Position numbers and translations under genes: made by a program. From Mycolicibacter sinensis (GTDB lineage Bacteria; Actinomycetota; Actinomycetes; Mycobacteriales; Mycobacteriaceae), in NCBI RefSeq assembly GCF_001667375.1, contig NZ_LZIN01000058.1, positions 1-60,531 on the forward strand: a stretch of 60,531 nucleotides of DNA, in the 5' to 3' direction. Below are positions 17,877 through 26,923 of the stretch, piece after piece. Within the stretch, counting starts at the first letter, position 1, and the number at the start of each line of letters is the position of its first letter. The notes beneath the pieces were generated by a model that worked only from the letters and a program-made list of their open reading frames with translations, had not been told where the DNA came from and did no database searches.

Positions 17877-19052
17877 CTACTGGCCAGACCGGACGCGGGC
17901 GGCTTGGGCCCGGCCGATCACCATCCGCATGATCTCGTTGGTGCCCTCCAGGATGCGGTGCACCCGCAGATCCCGGACGATTTTCTCCAGACCGTACTCG
18001 CGCAGATACCCATAGCCGCCATGCAGTTGCAGCGCCTGGTCGGCGACGTCGAAGCAGGCGTCGGTGACGTAGCGCTTGGCCATCGCGCACAGTTCGACCT
18101 TGTCGGGCGCGTTGTCGTCGAGCGCGGTCGCCGCGCGCCACAGCAGTAGCCGGGAGGTCTCCAGTGCGGTCGCCATGTCGGCGAGGGTGAAGCGGATCGT
18201 CGGCTCGTCGAGCAGTGCCTTGCCGAACGCCGACCGGTCGGCCAGGTAGCCGCCGGTCTTGTCGAACGCGGCCTGCCCGCCGCCCAGCGAGCAGGCCGCG
18301 ATGTTGATCCGGCCACCGTTGAGGCCGTTCATCGCGATCGAGAAGCCGGTTCCTTCGCCTTCGGGGCCGCCCAACATCGCCTCGGCGGGCACCCGCACCC
18401 CGTCGAGAATCACCTGCGCGGTCGGTTGGGAGTTCCAGCCCATCTTCTGCTCGGCGGCACCGAAACTCAGTCCGGGCGAGTCCTTTTCGATGATGAACGC
18501 CGAGATGCCCCGAGGGCCTTCACCGCCGGTGCGGGCCATCACCACGTACACGTCCGAGACACCGGCGCCGGAGATGAACTGCTTGACGCCGTCGAGCACG
18601 TAGTCTGCGTTCTGTCCGGGCCCGGACCGCACCGCGCGGGTGCTCAGCGCACTGGCGTCGGATCCGGCCCCCGGTTCGGTGAGGCAGTAGCTGGCGACCG
18701 AGGTCATCGGCGCCAACCTGGGCACCCAGTTCTTGCGCTGCTCTTCGGTGCCGTAGCTGTCGATCATCCAGGCGCACATGTTGTGGATCGACAGGTAGGC
18801 GGCGATCACCGGGTCGGCGATCGCCAACTGCTCGAAGATGCGCACCCCGTCCAGGCGGCGCAGTCCGGACCCGCCGACGTCGTCACGGCAGTAGATCGCG
18901 GCCATGCCCAGTTCGGCCGCCTCCCGCATCACGTCGACCGGAAAGTGGTGCGTCTCATCCCATTCCAGGGCGTGTGGGGCGAGACGCTTCTCGGCGAACG
19001 CCGCGGCGGTCTCGACGATCACTCGTTCTTCGTCATCCATAGTCGTGTTCAC
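17877..19052 (-). CDS. fadE9: Acyl-CoA dehydrogenase FadE9 (probable isobutyryl-CoA dehydrogenase)
   Basis: 391 residues, FAD flavoprotein forming methacrylyl-CoA from isobutyryl-CoA. Domains are the N-terminal helical domain, middle beta domain (CLTEPGAGSDASAL) and C-terminal helices with LHGGYGYLREYGLEKIVRD and RILEGTNEIMRM. Glu in LEGTNEI is the expected catalytic-base region. Placement between mmsA and mmsB supports valine catabolism. The GTG start lies 11 bases after the mmsA stop; an ATG four codons on (MDDEER) is an alternative. Confidence 0.94.
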   Translation of the reverse strand: MNTTMDDEERVIVETAAAFAEKRLAPHALEWDETHHFPVDVMREAAELGMAAIYCRDDVGGSGLRRLDGVRIFEQLAIADPVIAAYLSIHNMCAWMIDSYGTEEQRKNWVPRLAPMTSVASYCLTEPGAGSDASALSTRAVRSGPGQNADYVLDGVKQFISGAGVSDVYVVMARTGGEGPRGISAFIIEKDSPGLSFGAAEQKMGWNSQPTAQVILDGVRVPAEAMLGGPEGEGTGFSIAMNGLNGGRINIAACSLGGGQAAFDKTGGYLADRSAFGKALLDEPTIRFTLADMATALETSRLLLWRAATALDDNAPDKVELCAMAKRYVTDACFDVADQALQLHGGYGYLREYGLEKIVRDLRVHRILEGTNEIMRMVIGRAQAARVRSGQ

Positions 19053-19063
19053 AGTCTGGGTCG

Positions 19064-20596
19064 TTAACCCATTGTGGGGATGTGGAATTCGGCGCCGTCC
19101 TTGATGCCGGAGGGCCAGCGCTGCGTGACGGTCTTGACCTTGGTGTAGAACTGGATCGACGCGGTGCCGTGCTGGTTGAGGTCGCCGAAGCCGGACCGCT
19201 TCCAGCCGCCGAAGGTGTGGTAGGCCACCGGCACCGGGATCGGCACGTTCACCCCGACCATGCCGACCTGCACCCGGGAGGTGAAATCCCGGGCGGTGTC
19301 GCCGTCACGGGTGAAGATCGCCACCCCGTTGCCGTACTCGTGCTCGGACGGCAATGCCAGGGCCTCTTCGTAATTGGCCGCCCGGACAATGCACAGCACC
19401 GGGCCGAAGATCTCGTCGGTGTAGATCGACATGTCGGTGGTGACGTGGTCGAACAGGGTGGGCCCGATGAAATAGCCGCCGGACAGGCTGGCCGGCCCGT
19501 CCGGAAGGCCGAACTCCAGGTCGTCGGCGGCGCGGGTCCGGCCGTCGACCACCAATTCGGCGCCGGCTTCCACGCCCTGCCCGATGTAGTCGCGGACTCG
19601 GGCGAGTGCGGCCTCGGTGATCAGCGGTCCGTAGTCGGATTTGGGGTCCAGGCTGTGCCCGACCCGCAACTGGTTGACCCGCTCGACCAGCTTGGAGCGA
19701 AGCGCCTCCGCGGTCTCCTCGCCGACCGGCACCGCCACGCTGATCGCCATGCAGCGCTCGCCGGCACTGCCGTATCCGGCGCCGATCAGCGCGTCCACCG
19801 CCTGGTCCAGGTCGGCGTCGGGCATCACGATCATGTGGTTCTTCGCCCCGCCGAAACAGTGCGCCCGTTTGCCGTTCGCGGTGGCGGTCGAATAGATGTA
19901 CTCGGCGATGTCGGAGCTGCCGACGAAACCGACCGCGGCGATGTCGGGGTGGCCCAGCAGGGCGTCCACCGCCTCCTTGTCGCCGTGCACCACCTGGAAC
20001 ACCCCGGGCGGCAAGCCGGCCTCCAAGAAGAGTTCGGCCAGGCGCACCGGGACCGAGGGGTCGCGTTCGGAAGGCTTAAGGATGAACGCGTTGCCGCAGG
20101 CCAGCGCGGGGCCGGCCTTCCACAGCGGGATCATCGCGGGGAAGTTGAACGGGGTGATCCCGGCGACGACGCCCAGCGGCTGGCGCAGCGAGAACACGTC
20201 GATGCCCGGACCGGCGCCCTCGGTGTGCTCGCCTTTGAGCAGGTGCGGGATGCCGATGGCGAACTCGATCACCTCGATGCCGCGCTGGATGTCGCCGCGG
20301 GAGTCGTCCACGGTCTTGCCGTGTTCGCGGGAGAGCAGCTCGGCCAATTCGTCCATGTTGGCGTTGACCAGCTCGATGAAGCGCATCAGCACCCGGGCCC
20401 GCCGCTGCGGGTTGTAGGCGGCCCAGTTCTTCTGGGCGGCGACGGCCACCGCGACCGCGGCGTCGACCTCGGCGGCGTCGGCCAGCGGAACCTTCGCCTG
20501 CACCGCGCCGGTGCTGGGATCGAAGACGTCGGCGGTGCGCTGCGAACGGCCCGCGGCGCGTTTGCCGTCGATGAAGTGCGAAATCTGTGTGGTCAT
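19064..20596 (-). CDS. mmsA: CoA-acylating methylmalonate-semialdehyde dehydrogenase
   Basis: 510 residues, converts methylmalonate semialdehyde (and malonate semialdehyde) with CoA and NAD to propionyl-CoA (acetyl-CoA). The catalytic Cys is in YGSAGERCMAISVAV. GAKNHMIVMPDADL and the PFNFPAMIPLWKAGPALA region are family landmarks. It is the first gene of the mmsA-fadE9-mmsB operon and diverges from the ABC exporter genes across a region with a perfect palindrome at 20649-20666. Confidence 0.97.
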   Translation of the reverse strand: MTTQISHFIDGKRAAGRSQRTADVFDPSTGAVQAKVPLADAAEVDAAVAVAVAAQKNWAAYNPQRRARVLMRFIELVNANMDELAELLSREHGKTVDDSRGDIQRGIEVIEFAIGIPHLLKGEHTEGAGPGIDVFSLRQPLGVVAGITPFNFPAMIPLWKAGPALACGNAFILKPSERDPSVPVRLAELFLEAGLPPGVFQVVHGDKEAVDALLGHPDIAAVGFVGSSDIAEYIYSTATANGKRAHCFGGAKNHMIVMPDADLDQAVDALIGAGYGSAGERCMAISVAVPVGEETAEALRSKLVERVNQLRVGHSLDPKSDYGPLITEAALARVRDYIGQGVEAGAELVVDGRTRAADDLEFGLPDGPASLSGGYFIGPTLFDHVTTDMSIYTDEIFGPVLCIVRAANYEEALALPSEHEYGNGVAIFTRDGDTARDFTSRVQVGMVGVNVPIPVPVAYHTFGGWKRSGFGDLNQHGTASIQFYTKVKTVTQRWPSGIKDGAEFHIPTMG

Positions 20597-20648
20597 GCGT
20601 CATCCCCGTGACTGTGGTGGTGAGCCGGAACCGGCCCGACGCCCAGAA

Positions 20649-20666
20649 TACTAGGACATCCTAGTA
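20649..20666. promoter_or_regulatory. Perfect 18-bp operator-like palindrome between mmsA and the ABC exporter
   Basis: TACTAGGA-CA-TCCTAGTA has two perfect 8-base arms and a 2-base centre. It lies 52 bases upstream of the mmsA start and 90 bases upstream of the exporter ATG, in a divergent promoter region. This size and symmetry fit a dimeric TetR- or GntR-type repressor site. The regulator is not encoded next to it. Confidence 0.75.
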
Positions 20667-20756
20667 AATGCGAGGGGGGTGCCATTCGTTGTCGAACCGT
20701 TCGCGGGCCGGACTCGTGGTATTCATATCGGCGGTGCGCGGCCCCGCGGGAGGACC

Positions 20757-21479
20757 ATGACCAGAGGACGTGACCAGCGCGCACTCACCATCGACCTTCG
20801 CGATGTGGTGCGTGAGTACCGGGTCGGCGATCAATCGGTGCGGGCGCTCGACCGGATCAGCCTGCACCTCACCGGCGGACAGTTCGTGGCGATCGTCGGG
20901 CCGTCGGGGGCGGGTAAAAGTACGCTGCTGCACCTGCTCGGCGCGCTGGACACCCCGGATGCCGGTTCCATCGCCTTCGACGGCGCCGAGATCGGCCGGC
21001 TCGGCGATGAGGAACAGTCCCGGTTTCGCCACCATCAGGTGGGGTTCGTCTTTCAGTTCTTCAACCTGCTGCCCACCCTGTCGGCGTGGGAGAACGTGGC
21101 GGTCCCGACGCTGCTCGACGGCGTCCGGCTGGGCAGGGCCCGCGCCGATGCGGTCCGGTTGCTGGACCGGGTGGGTCTGGGTAACCGCACCGAGCATCGC
21201 CCGGCGGAACTGTCCGGAGGCCAGATGCAGCGGGTCGCGGTGGCGCGAGCGCTGATGATGGACCCGGCACTGATCCTGGCCGACGAACCCACCGGGAATC
21301 TCGATTCCACCACCGGCGCAGCGATTTTGGCGTTGCTCGCCGAGGTGGCACACGAGGGCGGCCGCGGGCGGCTGGTGGTGATGGTGACCCACAACGGCGA
21401 GGCCGCAGCGGCCACCGATCGGGTGATCACCCTGCAGGACGGTCGGGTCGGTTCCGACGCCGCGCTGGTCGCGCGATGA
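20757..21479 (+). CDS. ABC transporter ATP-binding protein (MacB/LolD-like)
   Basis: 240 residues. Walker A is VGPSGAGKSTLLHLL, the Q-loop is in GFVFQFFNLLP, the signature is LSGGQMQRVAVARAL, Walker B is LILADEPTGNLDS and the H-loop His is in MVTHNGE. This is the LolD/MacB/FtsE subfamily. The ATG at 20757 has GGGAGGA just upstream; a longer frame upstream overlaps the promoter region. It overlaps the permease gene by 4 bases (ATGA). The arrangement resembles Mtb Rv0986-Rv0987. Confidence 0.94.
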   Translation: MTRGRDQRALTIDLRDVVREYRVGDQSVRALDRISLHLTGGQFVAIVGPSGAGKSTLLHLLGALDTPDAGSIAFDGAEIGRLGDEEQSRFRHHQVGFVFQFFNLLPTLSAWENVAVPTLLDGVRLGRARADAVRLLDRVGLGNRTEHRPAELSGGQMQRVAVARALMMDPALILADEPTGNLDSTTGAAILALLAEVAHEGGRGRLVVMVTHNGEAAAATDRVITLQDGRVGSDAALVAR

Positions 21480-23971
21480 AACCGGCCACGGCGATGGCGG
21501 TCGCGAGCCGGCTGCGCGTGTTCAGCGTGCGCGAACTCGCCGTGCACCGTCGGCGCACCACCGCCTCGATCGCCGTCATGGCGGTGTCCGCCCTGTATCT
21601 GGTCGCGATCTTCGGCATCTTCGGATCCATCACCGGATCGGTGAACCGGCTGGCCGACCAGATCGCCGGCATCGCGTCCCTGGAGGTATCCGGTATCACC
21701 GACGCCGGCTTTCCCGACAGCATCGTCGCGGAGGTCGCCGCGGTGCCCGGCGTGGCGACCGCGGCACCGATGATCCGGACGTCGGCGGCCACCGCCGATG
21801 GCCCAGTGCTATTGCTCGGTGCGGACGCGAGCAGCGCCGCGCTGGAGGGGGCTCTGAAGAGCGCCGTCGGCGCACTGCCGGCGGCGCAGCGGCCCGATGG
21901 CGTGCGGGTCGGGCCCGGCGTCGCTCACGCGGAAGGTGAGACGTTCCAGCTGGGTTCGGGTTCGGTCGTCGTCGCCGAGGTACTGACCGGCAAGCAGCTC
22001 GCCGACCTCAACGGCGGCCACTACGTGCTGGCCCCACTTGCGTTGGCGCAGAACGTCACTGGACGCGCCGGGCAACTCGACTCGCTGTTGATCACCGTCA
22101 AGCCCGGTGCCGACCCGACGGCCGTGCGCGCCGCGGTCACCGCCGCCGTGGGCGGCCGGGCGGTCGTCGCGGATCCGAGTCTGCGGGCGGCGCGGGCCGG
22201 CGACGGGGTCAAGCTGATGAACTACATGGCGCTGATGGGTGCGGCGGTTGCGTTGGTGGTCGGCGCGTTCCTGATCTACACCACCATGACCATGGCGATC
22301 ACCGCGCGCCGGCCGGTCATCTCGATGCTGCGGGCGATCGGGGCCCGACGCGCCATGATCGTGCGCGACCTGCTGGCCGAGGCCGCGATTCTCGGGCTGA
22401 TCGGTGGTGCGCTCGGGGCGGGCGCCGGCATCTTCGCCGGCCGCATGGCGATCGGCCGATTGCCGCCGGCCATAACACAGGGACTGGAAGCCCGGGTCGA
22501 ATACCTGTTGCCCGGCTACGCGATTCCGGCCGCGCTGGCGGCGACGGTACTCACCGGCGTGGCCGCCTCGGCGATGACTACCCGGCAGGTCTACAAGGTC
22601 GCGCCGATCGAGGCCCTCGCGCCGCCCGGCGCGTCGGCGGCCGACGTGGTACCCCGCTGGTTGCGGGTCGGAAGCGGAGTGGTGGCGCTCGCGGTGTTCG
22701 CGGCAGCGATCGCGATGGTGCTCGCCCGGCCCGGCACCCTTGCGTTCGCCGGGATGATCGCGCTGTTCTGCGCCGAGATCGCGATGGGATTCGCGCTCAC
22801 CACACCGATCGTCAATGCCACCGCGGCCACGGCTCGGATCTTCGGAACCGTTGGGGCATTGGCGGCTGCAACCATACAACGTGCGCCGCGGCGGGTGTGG
22901 GCCACCGTCATGACCGTGCTCATCGCCGTGATCACCACGGTGATGATCACCGGCACCAACGCCGACATGGTCGCCTCGGCGCGCGGCGTCTTCGCGCCGG
23001 CTGCGGGAGCCGACGTGTGGGTGAGTGCCGATCCGCCCGACAGCTATCCCACCGATGCGCTGCCGAGTGGCCTCGCCGACACGGTGGCCGCGGTGCCGGG
23101 CGTCGCACGGCTCACCGAGGGCGCCGTCGGCTTCGCCGTGGTCGGCGGCACCCGCGTCTTGCTCGACGGGTTCGCCCCGGGAACCCACGATCCGCTGTAC
23201 CGCGCGCTCGACCCGCCGCTTCGGGAGGACGTGCTCACCGGCCGCGGCGTGGTGCTGTCGGCGAATCTCGGTAGGACGCTGCATGTCGGTGTGGGCGATC
23301 AACTGCAGCTGCAGACGCCGCACGGCCCGCAGCGCACGACGGTGCTGGCCTTGGTGCCGTACTTCTCCACGGTCATCGGCACCGTCGGGATCAGCCTCGA
23401 TCACCTGCGGACGTGGTTCGACCGGCCGGTGGCGACCACGCTGCAGGTCACCGCGGCCGCCGGGGTGGATCGCCGGCGTCTGGCGGACGACGTCCGCCGG
23501 GCGGTTCCCGCGCCCAACTATGTCTACGACGGCAATGCGGCGCTGGCGGGACTCGAGGCGCCGCTGCACCAGAGCATGTTCATCGCCAACGCGGTGTTGG
23601 TGATCGTGGTGATCGTGGCCGCGGTCGCCCTGTTCAACACGTTGACGCTGTCGGTGCTGGAGCGCCGCCGCGAACTCGGGGTGTTGCGGGCGATGGGAGC
23701 CAGCCGCCGGTTCACCGTGCGGATGGTGCTGGCCGAGGCGGTGGGCATCGGTGCCGTCGGCGGCGCGTTCGGGCTGCTGATCGGCCTGCTGGACCAGTGG
23801 CTCTACAGCCTGGTCAGCGCGGACGTCATGAACTTCGCCGTCACCTTCCGGCCCAGCCCGATGGCGGCTGCGTTCACCCTGGGCGCGTTGGTGATCAGCC
23901 TGCTCGGTGCGCTGCCGCCGGCGCGGCGGGCGGCGCGGCTGAACATCATCGCGGCGGTGAGCGTGGAATAG
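21476..23971 (+). CDS. FtsX-like (MacB-type) ABC transporter permease
   Basis: 831 residues with two FtsX-type permease units. The order is TM1 (IAVMAVSALYLVAIFGIFG), a large extracellular domain, three TM helices (about 245-380), a second unit opening with RVWATVMTVLIAVITTVMI, another extracellular domain, and three C-terminal TM helices. Each unit ends in an FtsX-type cytoplasmic segment (RAIGARRAMIVRDLL, RAMGASRRFTVRMVL). Such exporters move lipids, peptides or lipoproteins, or act mechanically from the membrane. The substrate is unknown. It ends 3 bases from the convergent 23975 gene. Confidence 0.92.
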   Translation: MKPATAMAVASRLRVFSVRELAVHRRRTTASIAVMAVSALYLVAIFGIFGSITGSVNRLADQIAGIASLEVSGITDAGFPDSIVAEVAAVPGVATAAPMIRTSAATADGPVLLLGADASSAALEGALKSAVGALPAAQRPDGVRVGPGVAHAEGETFQLGSGSVVVAEVLTGKQLADLNGGHYVLAPLALAQNVTGRAGQLDSLLITVKPGADPTAVRAAVTAAVGGRAVVADPSLRAARAGDGVKLMNYMALMGAAVALVVGAFLIYTTMTMAITARRPVISMLRAIGARRAMIVRDLLAEAAILGLIGGALGAGAGIFAGRMAIGRLPPAITQGLEARVEYLLPGYAIPAALAATVLTGVAASAMTTRQVYKVAPIEALAPPGASAADVVPRWLRVGSGVVALAVFAAAIAMVLARPGTLAFAGMIALFCAEIAMGFALTTPIVNATAATARIFGTVGALAAATIQRAPRRVWATVMTVLIAVITTVMITGTNADMVASARGVFAPAAGADVWVSADPPDSYPTDALPSGLADTVAAVPGVARLTEGAVGFAVVGGTRVLLDGFAPGTHDPLYRALDPPLREDVLTGRGVVLSANLGRTLHVGVGDQLQLQTPHGPQRTTVLALVPYFSTVIGTVGISLDHLRTWFDRPVATTLQVTAAAGVDRRRLADDVRRAVPAPNYVYDGNAALAGLEAPLHQSMFIANAVLVIVVIVAAVALFNTLTLSVLERRRELGVLRAMGASRRFTVRMVLAEAVGIGAVGGAFGLLIGLLDQWLYSLVSADVMNFAVTFRPSPMAAAFTLGALVISLLGALPPARRAARLNIIAAVSVE

Positions 23972-23974
23972 GCG

Positions 23975-24508
23975 CTACAAGCCGAGTTGGACAAGCAAAG
24001 TGAACAGATCGGCGAACGGATCCGGGAAGGGAAGGGTGAACGAACTGTCGAGGAACGGGAAGACCGAACTCTCGAAGGTGTTCACCGTCGCCCCGGCCAG
24101 GCCGATGCTCGCGTCGCCCAAGCCCAAGGTCCCCTCGGGGTCGGCGCCGGACGTCAAGATATCGGTGAAGAGTGGCGTTTGGATGGCGAACGCAACGTAA
24201 TCGTCGTCCGGGTCGGCCGCCGATGTGAGCGTGAGGATGCCGAGATCGTGGATATTGCTTATAAAATCGGGGTCCGAGACACTGTCGACGGGTTCTGACC
24301 CGAGGGACGTCAGGTCCGGGAACTGGAACCCGTCCAACGGTGTGGTCGCGAGCAGACCCAGGTTGTCGGTCTGGCCGGTCAACAGGGCGTGCATCGACCA
24401 GACCTGATCATGCGGACCGGTGAGGGCGGTGAGAGTGACGCCCAGTGGGCTGAGCCCGGCGGGCAGGACCACCCCGGCAACGGTGGCGAGGGCGAATAAT
24501 CGGTTCAT
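23975..24508 (-). CDS. Small secreted protein sharing a C-terminal domain with the 12675 gene product
   Basis: 177 residues, unknown function. The signal peptide is MNRLFALATVAGVVLPAG. The second half (LFTDILTSGADPEGTLGLGD, ATVNTFESSVFPFLDSS, PFPDPFADLFTLLVQLGL) aligns with the end of the 12675-13148 product. No Cys, acidic. AAGGAA precedes the ATG, which shares one base with the upstream methyltransferase stop (TGATG), so it is the last gene of a coupled four-gene operon. Confidence 0.78.
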   Translation of the reverse strand: MNRLFALATVAGVVLPAGLSPLGVTLTALTGPHDQVWSMHALLTGQTDNLGLLATTPLDGFQFPDLTSLGSEPVDSVSDPDFISNIHDLGILTLTSAADPDDDYVAFAIQTPLFTDILTSGADPEGTLGLGDASIGLAGATVNTFESSVFPFLDSSFTLPFPDPFADLFTLLVQLGL

Positions 24509-25137
24509 CAGAATTCCTTTCTCACGGTGGCGAATCCCTGCAGATGCGGTGTGCACGGCGGCGGCACCGGGGTGCGCTGGACGCGGCGCAGTGTGGTGGT
24601 GTCGAACCCGGCCGCGGCAATGGCGTCGACGGTGCGCCGGTTCGGCCTGCAGCCAGAGGCCAGCCACGACCACGGTCTGGCGATCAGGTCCTGGATTCGG
24701 CCCAGGGCACCGTCACCGCGGACATGTTCCAGCACCACCAACCTGCCCTCGGGGGTGAGCACCCGGCGGATTTCGGCGAGTGTGGCGGCGACATCGTCGA
24801 CCGAGCACAACACCAGCCCGACATGCACCGAGTCGAAACTATTGTCCGGGAATGGAATCGCCTCACCTATTCCGTCCACGATGTCGGCGTCGATGCCGTG
24901 GCGGTGGGCCAGTGCCGCCGCCATCCGCCGCATCGCCGCGACCGGCTCCACGGCGGCGATCGACGTCACCGCGGGCGGAATGAACAGCAGATCGGTACCC
25001 GGGCCCAGGCCCACCATCAGCAACCGCCCGGTCGCATGGCTCATCGCCGCCCGGCGATAGCGGCGGTAGAACAGCCGATCGAAGATCGGCATACCGAGGC
25101 GATACACGTACGGGAACAAGGGATTACCGCGCGTCAT
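24508..25137 (-). CDS. Class I SAM-dependent methyltransferase (UbiE/Methyltransf_11-like)
   Basis: 209 residues. The SAM motif I is RLLMVGLGPGTDLLF, motif II AAVEPVAAMRR, the post-motif is FDSVHVGLVLCSVDDV and RVLTPEGRLVVLEHVRG follows. These are typical of small-molecule or lipid methyltransferases, sometimes called phosphatidylethanolamine- or menaquinone-type. The ATG at 25137 overlaps the stop of the DUF4389 gene by 4 bases (ATGA); a longer frame upstream is read-through of that gene. The substrate is unknown. Confidence 0.88.
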   Translation of the reverse strand: MTRGNPLFPYVYRLGMPIFDRLFYRRYRRAAMSHATGRLLMVGLGPGTDLLFIPPAVTSIAAVEPVAAMRRMAAALAHRHGIDADIVDGIGEAIPFPDNSFDSVHVGLVLCSVDDVAATLAEIRRVLTPEGRLVVLEHVRGDGALGRIQDLIARPWSWLASGCRPNRRTVDAIAAAGFDTTTLRRVQRTPVPPPCTPHLQGFATVRKEF

Positions 25138-25727
25138 CGGCTGCCCATATCCAGTCGGTACGGCGGATACTCGTCGCGCATCAGCGAGACGTAGGCGGCC
25201 ACCCGGTAGCGCCATCGCGCCATGCCCATCAATAGGTCGAACAGGCTCGGCGACGCCGTCCCGATGCACAACAACCACCCGGCGTTGATCACGCACAGCA
25301 CCTGCAGCAGCGGCTCCATCGCCCAGCACACGATGACCTGCGGCAGCGCCAACGGCAATCGCACCAGCACCGCCCACCTGCTGAACCGTTCGGGGTAGCT
25401 GACGTGCAGATCGGCGGGATAGTCGGACCGGGACGCCAACGCAAAAGGCGGGTACTTGTCGGTGGCATTCATCGGAAACCGGTAATTCATCACCCGCCAC
25501 GACCAGCGCAACACCCCGACATTGAAGTCGAAGATGGGCCGCGGAAACCGCCCGGTGAACAGGATCGCTACGCCCGCAACGAGAGTCAGCAGCGGATACA
25601 CCAGGTAGAGCCCGATCAGGATCGGGTAGTGCGGGGCGGCCAGCACGCACCATTTGAGCAACCACAACCAGCGTGCAGGCGCATCGATAGCGCCGCGTAC
25701 TCGTACCGGATCATTCGGGCTCGTCAT
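25134..25727 (-). CDS. DUF4389 membrane protein
   Basis: 197 residues with hydrophobic segments at about 22-45 (WLLKWCVLAAPHYPILIGL), 48-62, 124-145 and 148-165. The family pattern RFPRPIFDFNVGVLRWSWRV and DEYPPYRLD is present, and a Tyr-Pro-rich YPADLHVSYPERFSRW segment precedes the next membrane segment. DUF4389 proteins are of unknown function. Start ATG shares a base with the monooxygenase stop (TGATG); a GTG one codon upstream is also possible. It is in the middle of the four-gene operon. Confidence 0.82.
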   Translation of the reverse strand: MTSPNDPVRVRGAIDAPARWLWLLKWCVLAAPHYPILIGLYLVYPLLTLVAGVAILFTGRFPRPIFDFNVGVLRWSWRVMNYRFPMNATDKYPPFALASRSDYPADLHVSYPERFSRWAVLVRLPLALPQVIVCWAMEPLLQVLCVINAGWLLCIGTASPSLFDLLMGMARWRYRVAAYVSLMRDEYPPYRLDMGSR

Positions 25728-26881
25728 CACCGTCTGCCGATCACCGCGGCCATCCGGCGGTGGCTGGACCACCGCAGAAACGTCGTCAGCGCCCAGGTGT
25801 GGAACCGGTCCGGGATCAGTGCCGCCGGCCTGAGAACGGACTCGCCGTGGGACACCGGCAGCGACGCCACCCGCGACACCGTCGCCACCCGGCGTCTCCT
25901 GCTCCGCTCGTAGGTGCGCAGTGCACCCGGGACGGCGGTGCGGCCGACGTTCGACAACGCCTGTCGCAACACCATCGTGTCGAGCAGCGCCTGATTGGTT
26001 CCCTGGGCGAGGGTGGGCGGCATGGTGTGTGCCGCATCGCCGAGCAGAGTGAGCACGCCGTGGCCCGGCGGCGGAATCGGATGGCGGAAATGCGGATACG
26101 GCGACGAGGCCAGATCGTCTTCGGTCAGGGCGGCGAGCACCCGGTCGGCCGCATCCGACCATCCGCTGAACTTCGAGCGGATCACCTCGATCGGGTGCTG
26201 CGGTCGGGAGAAGTCGAATGACCACGGCAGGTCGAACCACCACTGGATCTCGCCGCCGCCGGCCGGCCACAGCCCGAGGTTCCCGTGCTCGCCGATGGCG
26301 ACTAGTGCGACATCTGTGTCGGCGACGTCGGGCAGGGTGACCAGTCCCTGCCAGCTGCACCAGCCGGTCGGGTTGGCGTGGCGCGCCCCGACGACGTCGC
26401 GGACCCGCGAATGCAATCCGTCCGCGCCGATCAGCACGTCTCCGTCGGCGCGGCTGCCGTCGTCGAATCCGACGCGCACGCCCTGGTGGTTGGAGTGCAC
26501 CAGGACCAGCCGGGCGCCGCAGTGGATGCGGTCGCGCGGAAACCCGTCCAGCAGGCGGTCCAGCAGCACGCGGCGCGGAACCATTCGAACGGGCGCACCC
26601 AGCCGGTCGGCCATGGCGGTCAGATCCAGCGTGGCCAGCGGACGGCCGGCCGACGTCACGACCCGGACGGTGGACAGCCGCTGGCCGGCGCCGTCCATCG
26701 CAACGCCCAGCTGGCGAAGAACCATTGCCCCGTTGGGCCAGATGGTCACCGCGCCGCCGGCCGTTCGCACGTCGGTGCCCTGCTCGAAGACAGAGACTTC
26801 GTGTCCGTCGCGAAGCAGTCCCCGCGCAACGGAAATTCCGCCTACGCCCGCACCGACAACGAGGATCCGCGCCGTCCCCAC
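25727..26881 (-). CDS. FAD-dependent monooxygenase (PF01494 type)
   Basis: 384 residues. The N-terminal FAD Rossmann motif is RILVVGAGVGGISVARGL. GADGLHSRVRDVV is the DG motif, and LTLLGDAAHTMPP gives the GD motif that binds FAD ribose. It resembles aromatic or polyketide hydroxylases that use NAD(P)H and O2. Start is a GTG at 26881. It heads an operon (monooxygenase, DUF4389, methyltransferase, secreted protein) in which all junctions overlap by 1 or 4 bases. The substrate is unknown. Confidence 0.9.
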   Translation of the reverse strand: MGTARILVVGAGVGGISVARGLLRDGHEVSVFEQGTDVRTAGGAVTIWPNGAMVLRQLGVAMDGAGQRLSTVRVVTSAGRPLATLDLTAMADRLGAPVRMVPRRVLLDRLLDGFPRDRIHCGARLVLVHSNHQGVRVGFDDGSRADGDVLIGADGLHSRVRDVVGARHANPTGWCSWQGLVTLPDVADTDVALVAIGEHGNLGLWPAGGGEIQWWFDLPWSFDFSRPQHPIEVIRSKFSGWSDAADRVLAALTEDDLASSPYPHFRHPIPPPGHGVLTLLGDAAHTMPPTLAQGTNQALLDTMVLRQALSNVGRTAVPGALRTYERSRRRRVATVSRVASLPVSHGESVLRPAALIPDRFHTWALTTFLRWSSHRRMAAVIGRR

Positions 26882-26923
26882 ACCTCAATCACGACGTCCG
26901 CCGCGCGATGGTTCAGTGCCTGC

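Noticed and set aside
18426..20611. Long plus-strand frames over fadE9 and mmsA (for example 19082-20611)
   Set aside because: They are antisense to clear enzymes with all catalytic motifs; high-GC mirror frames.
24508..25665. 385-residue minus-strand frame spanning methyltransferase and DUF4389 region
   Set aside because: The N-terminal part is out-of-frame DUF4389 sequence. The methyltransferase motifs start after ATG 25137, which overlaps the previous stop.
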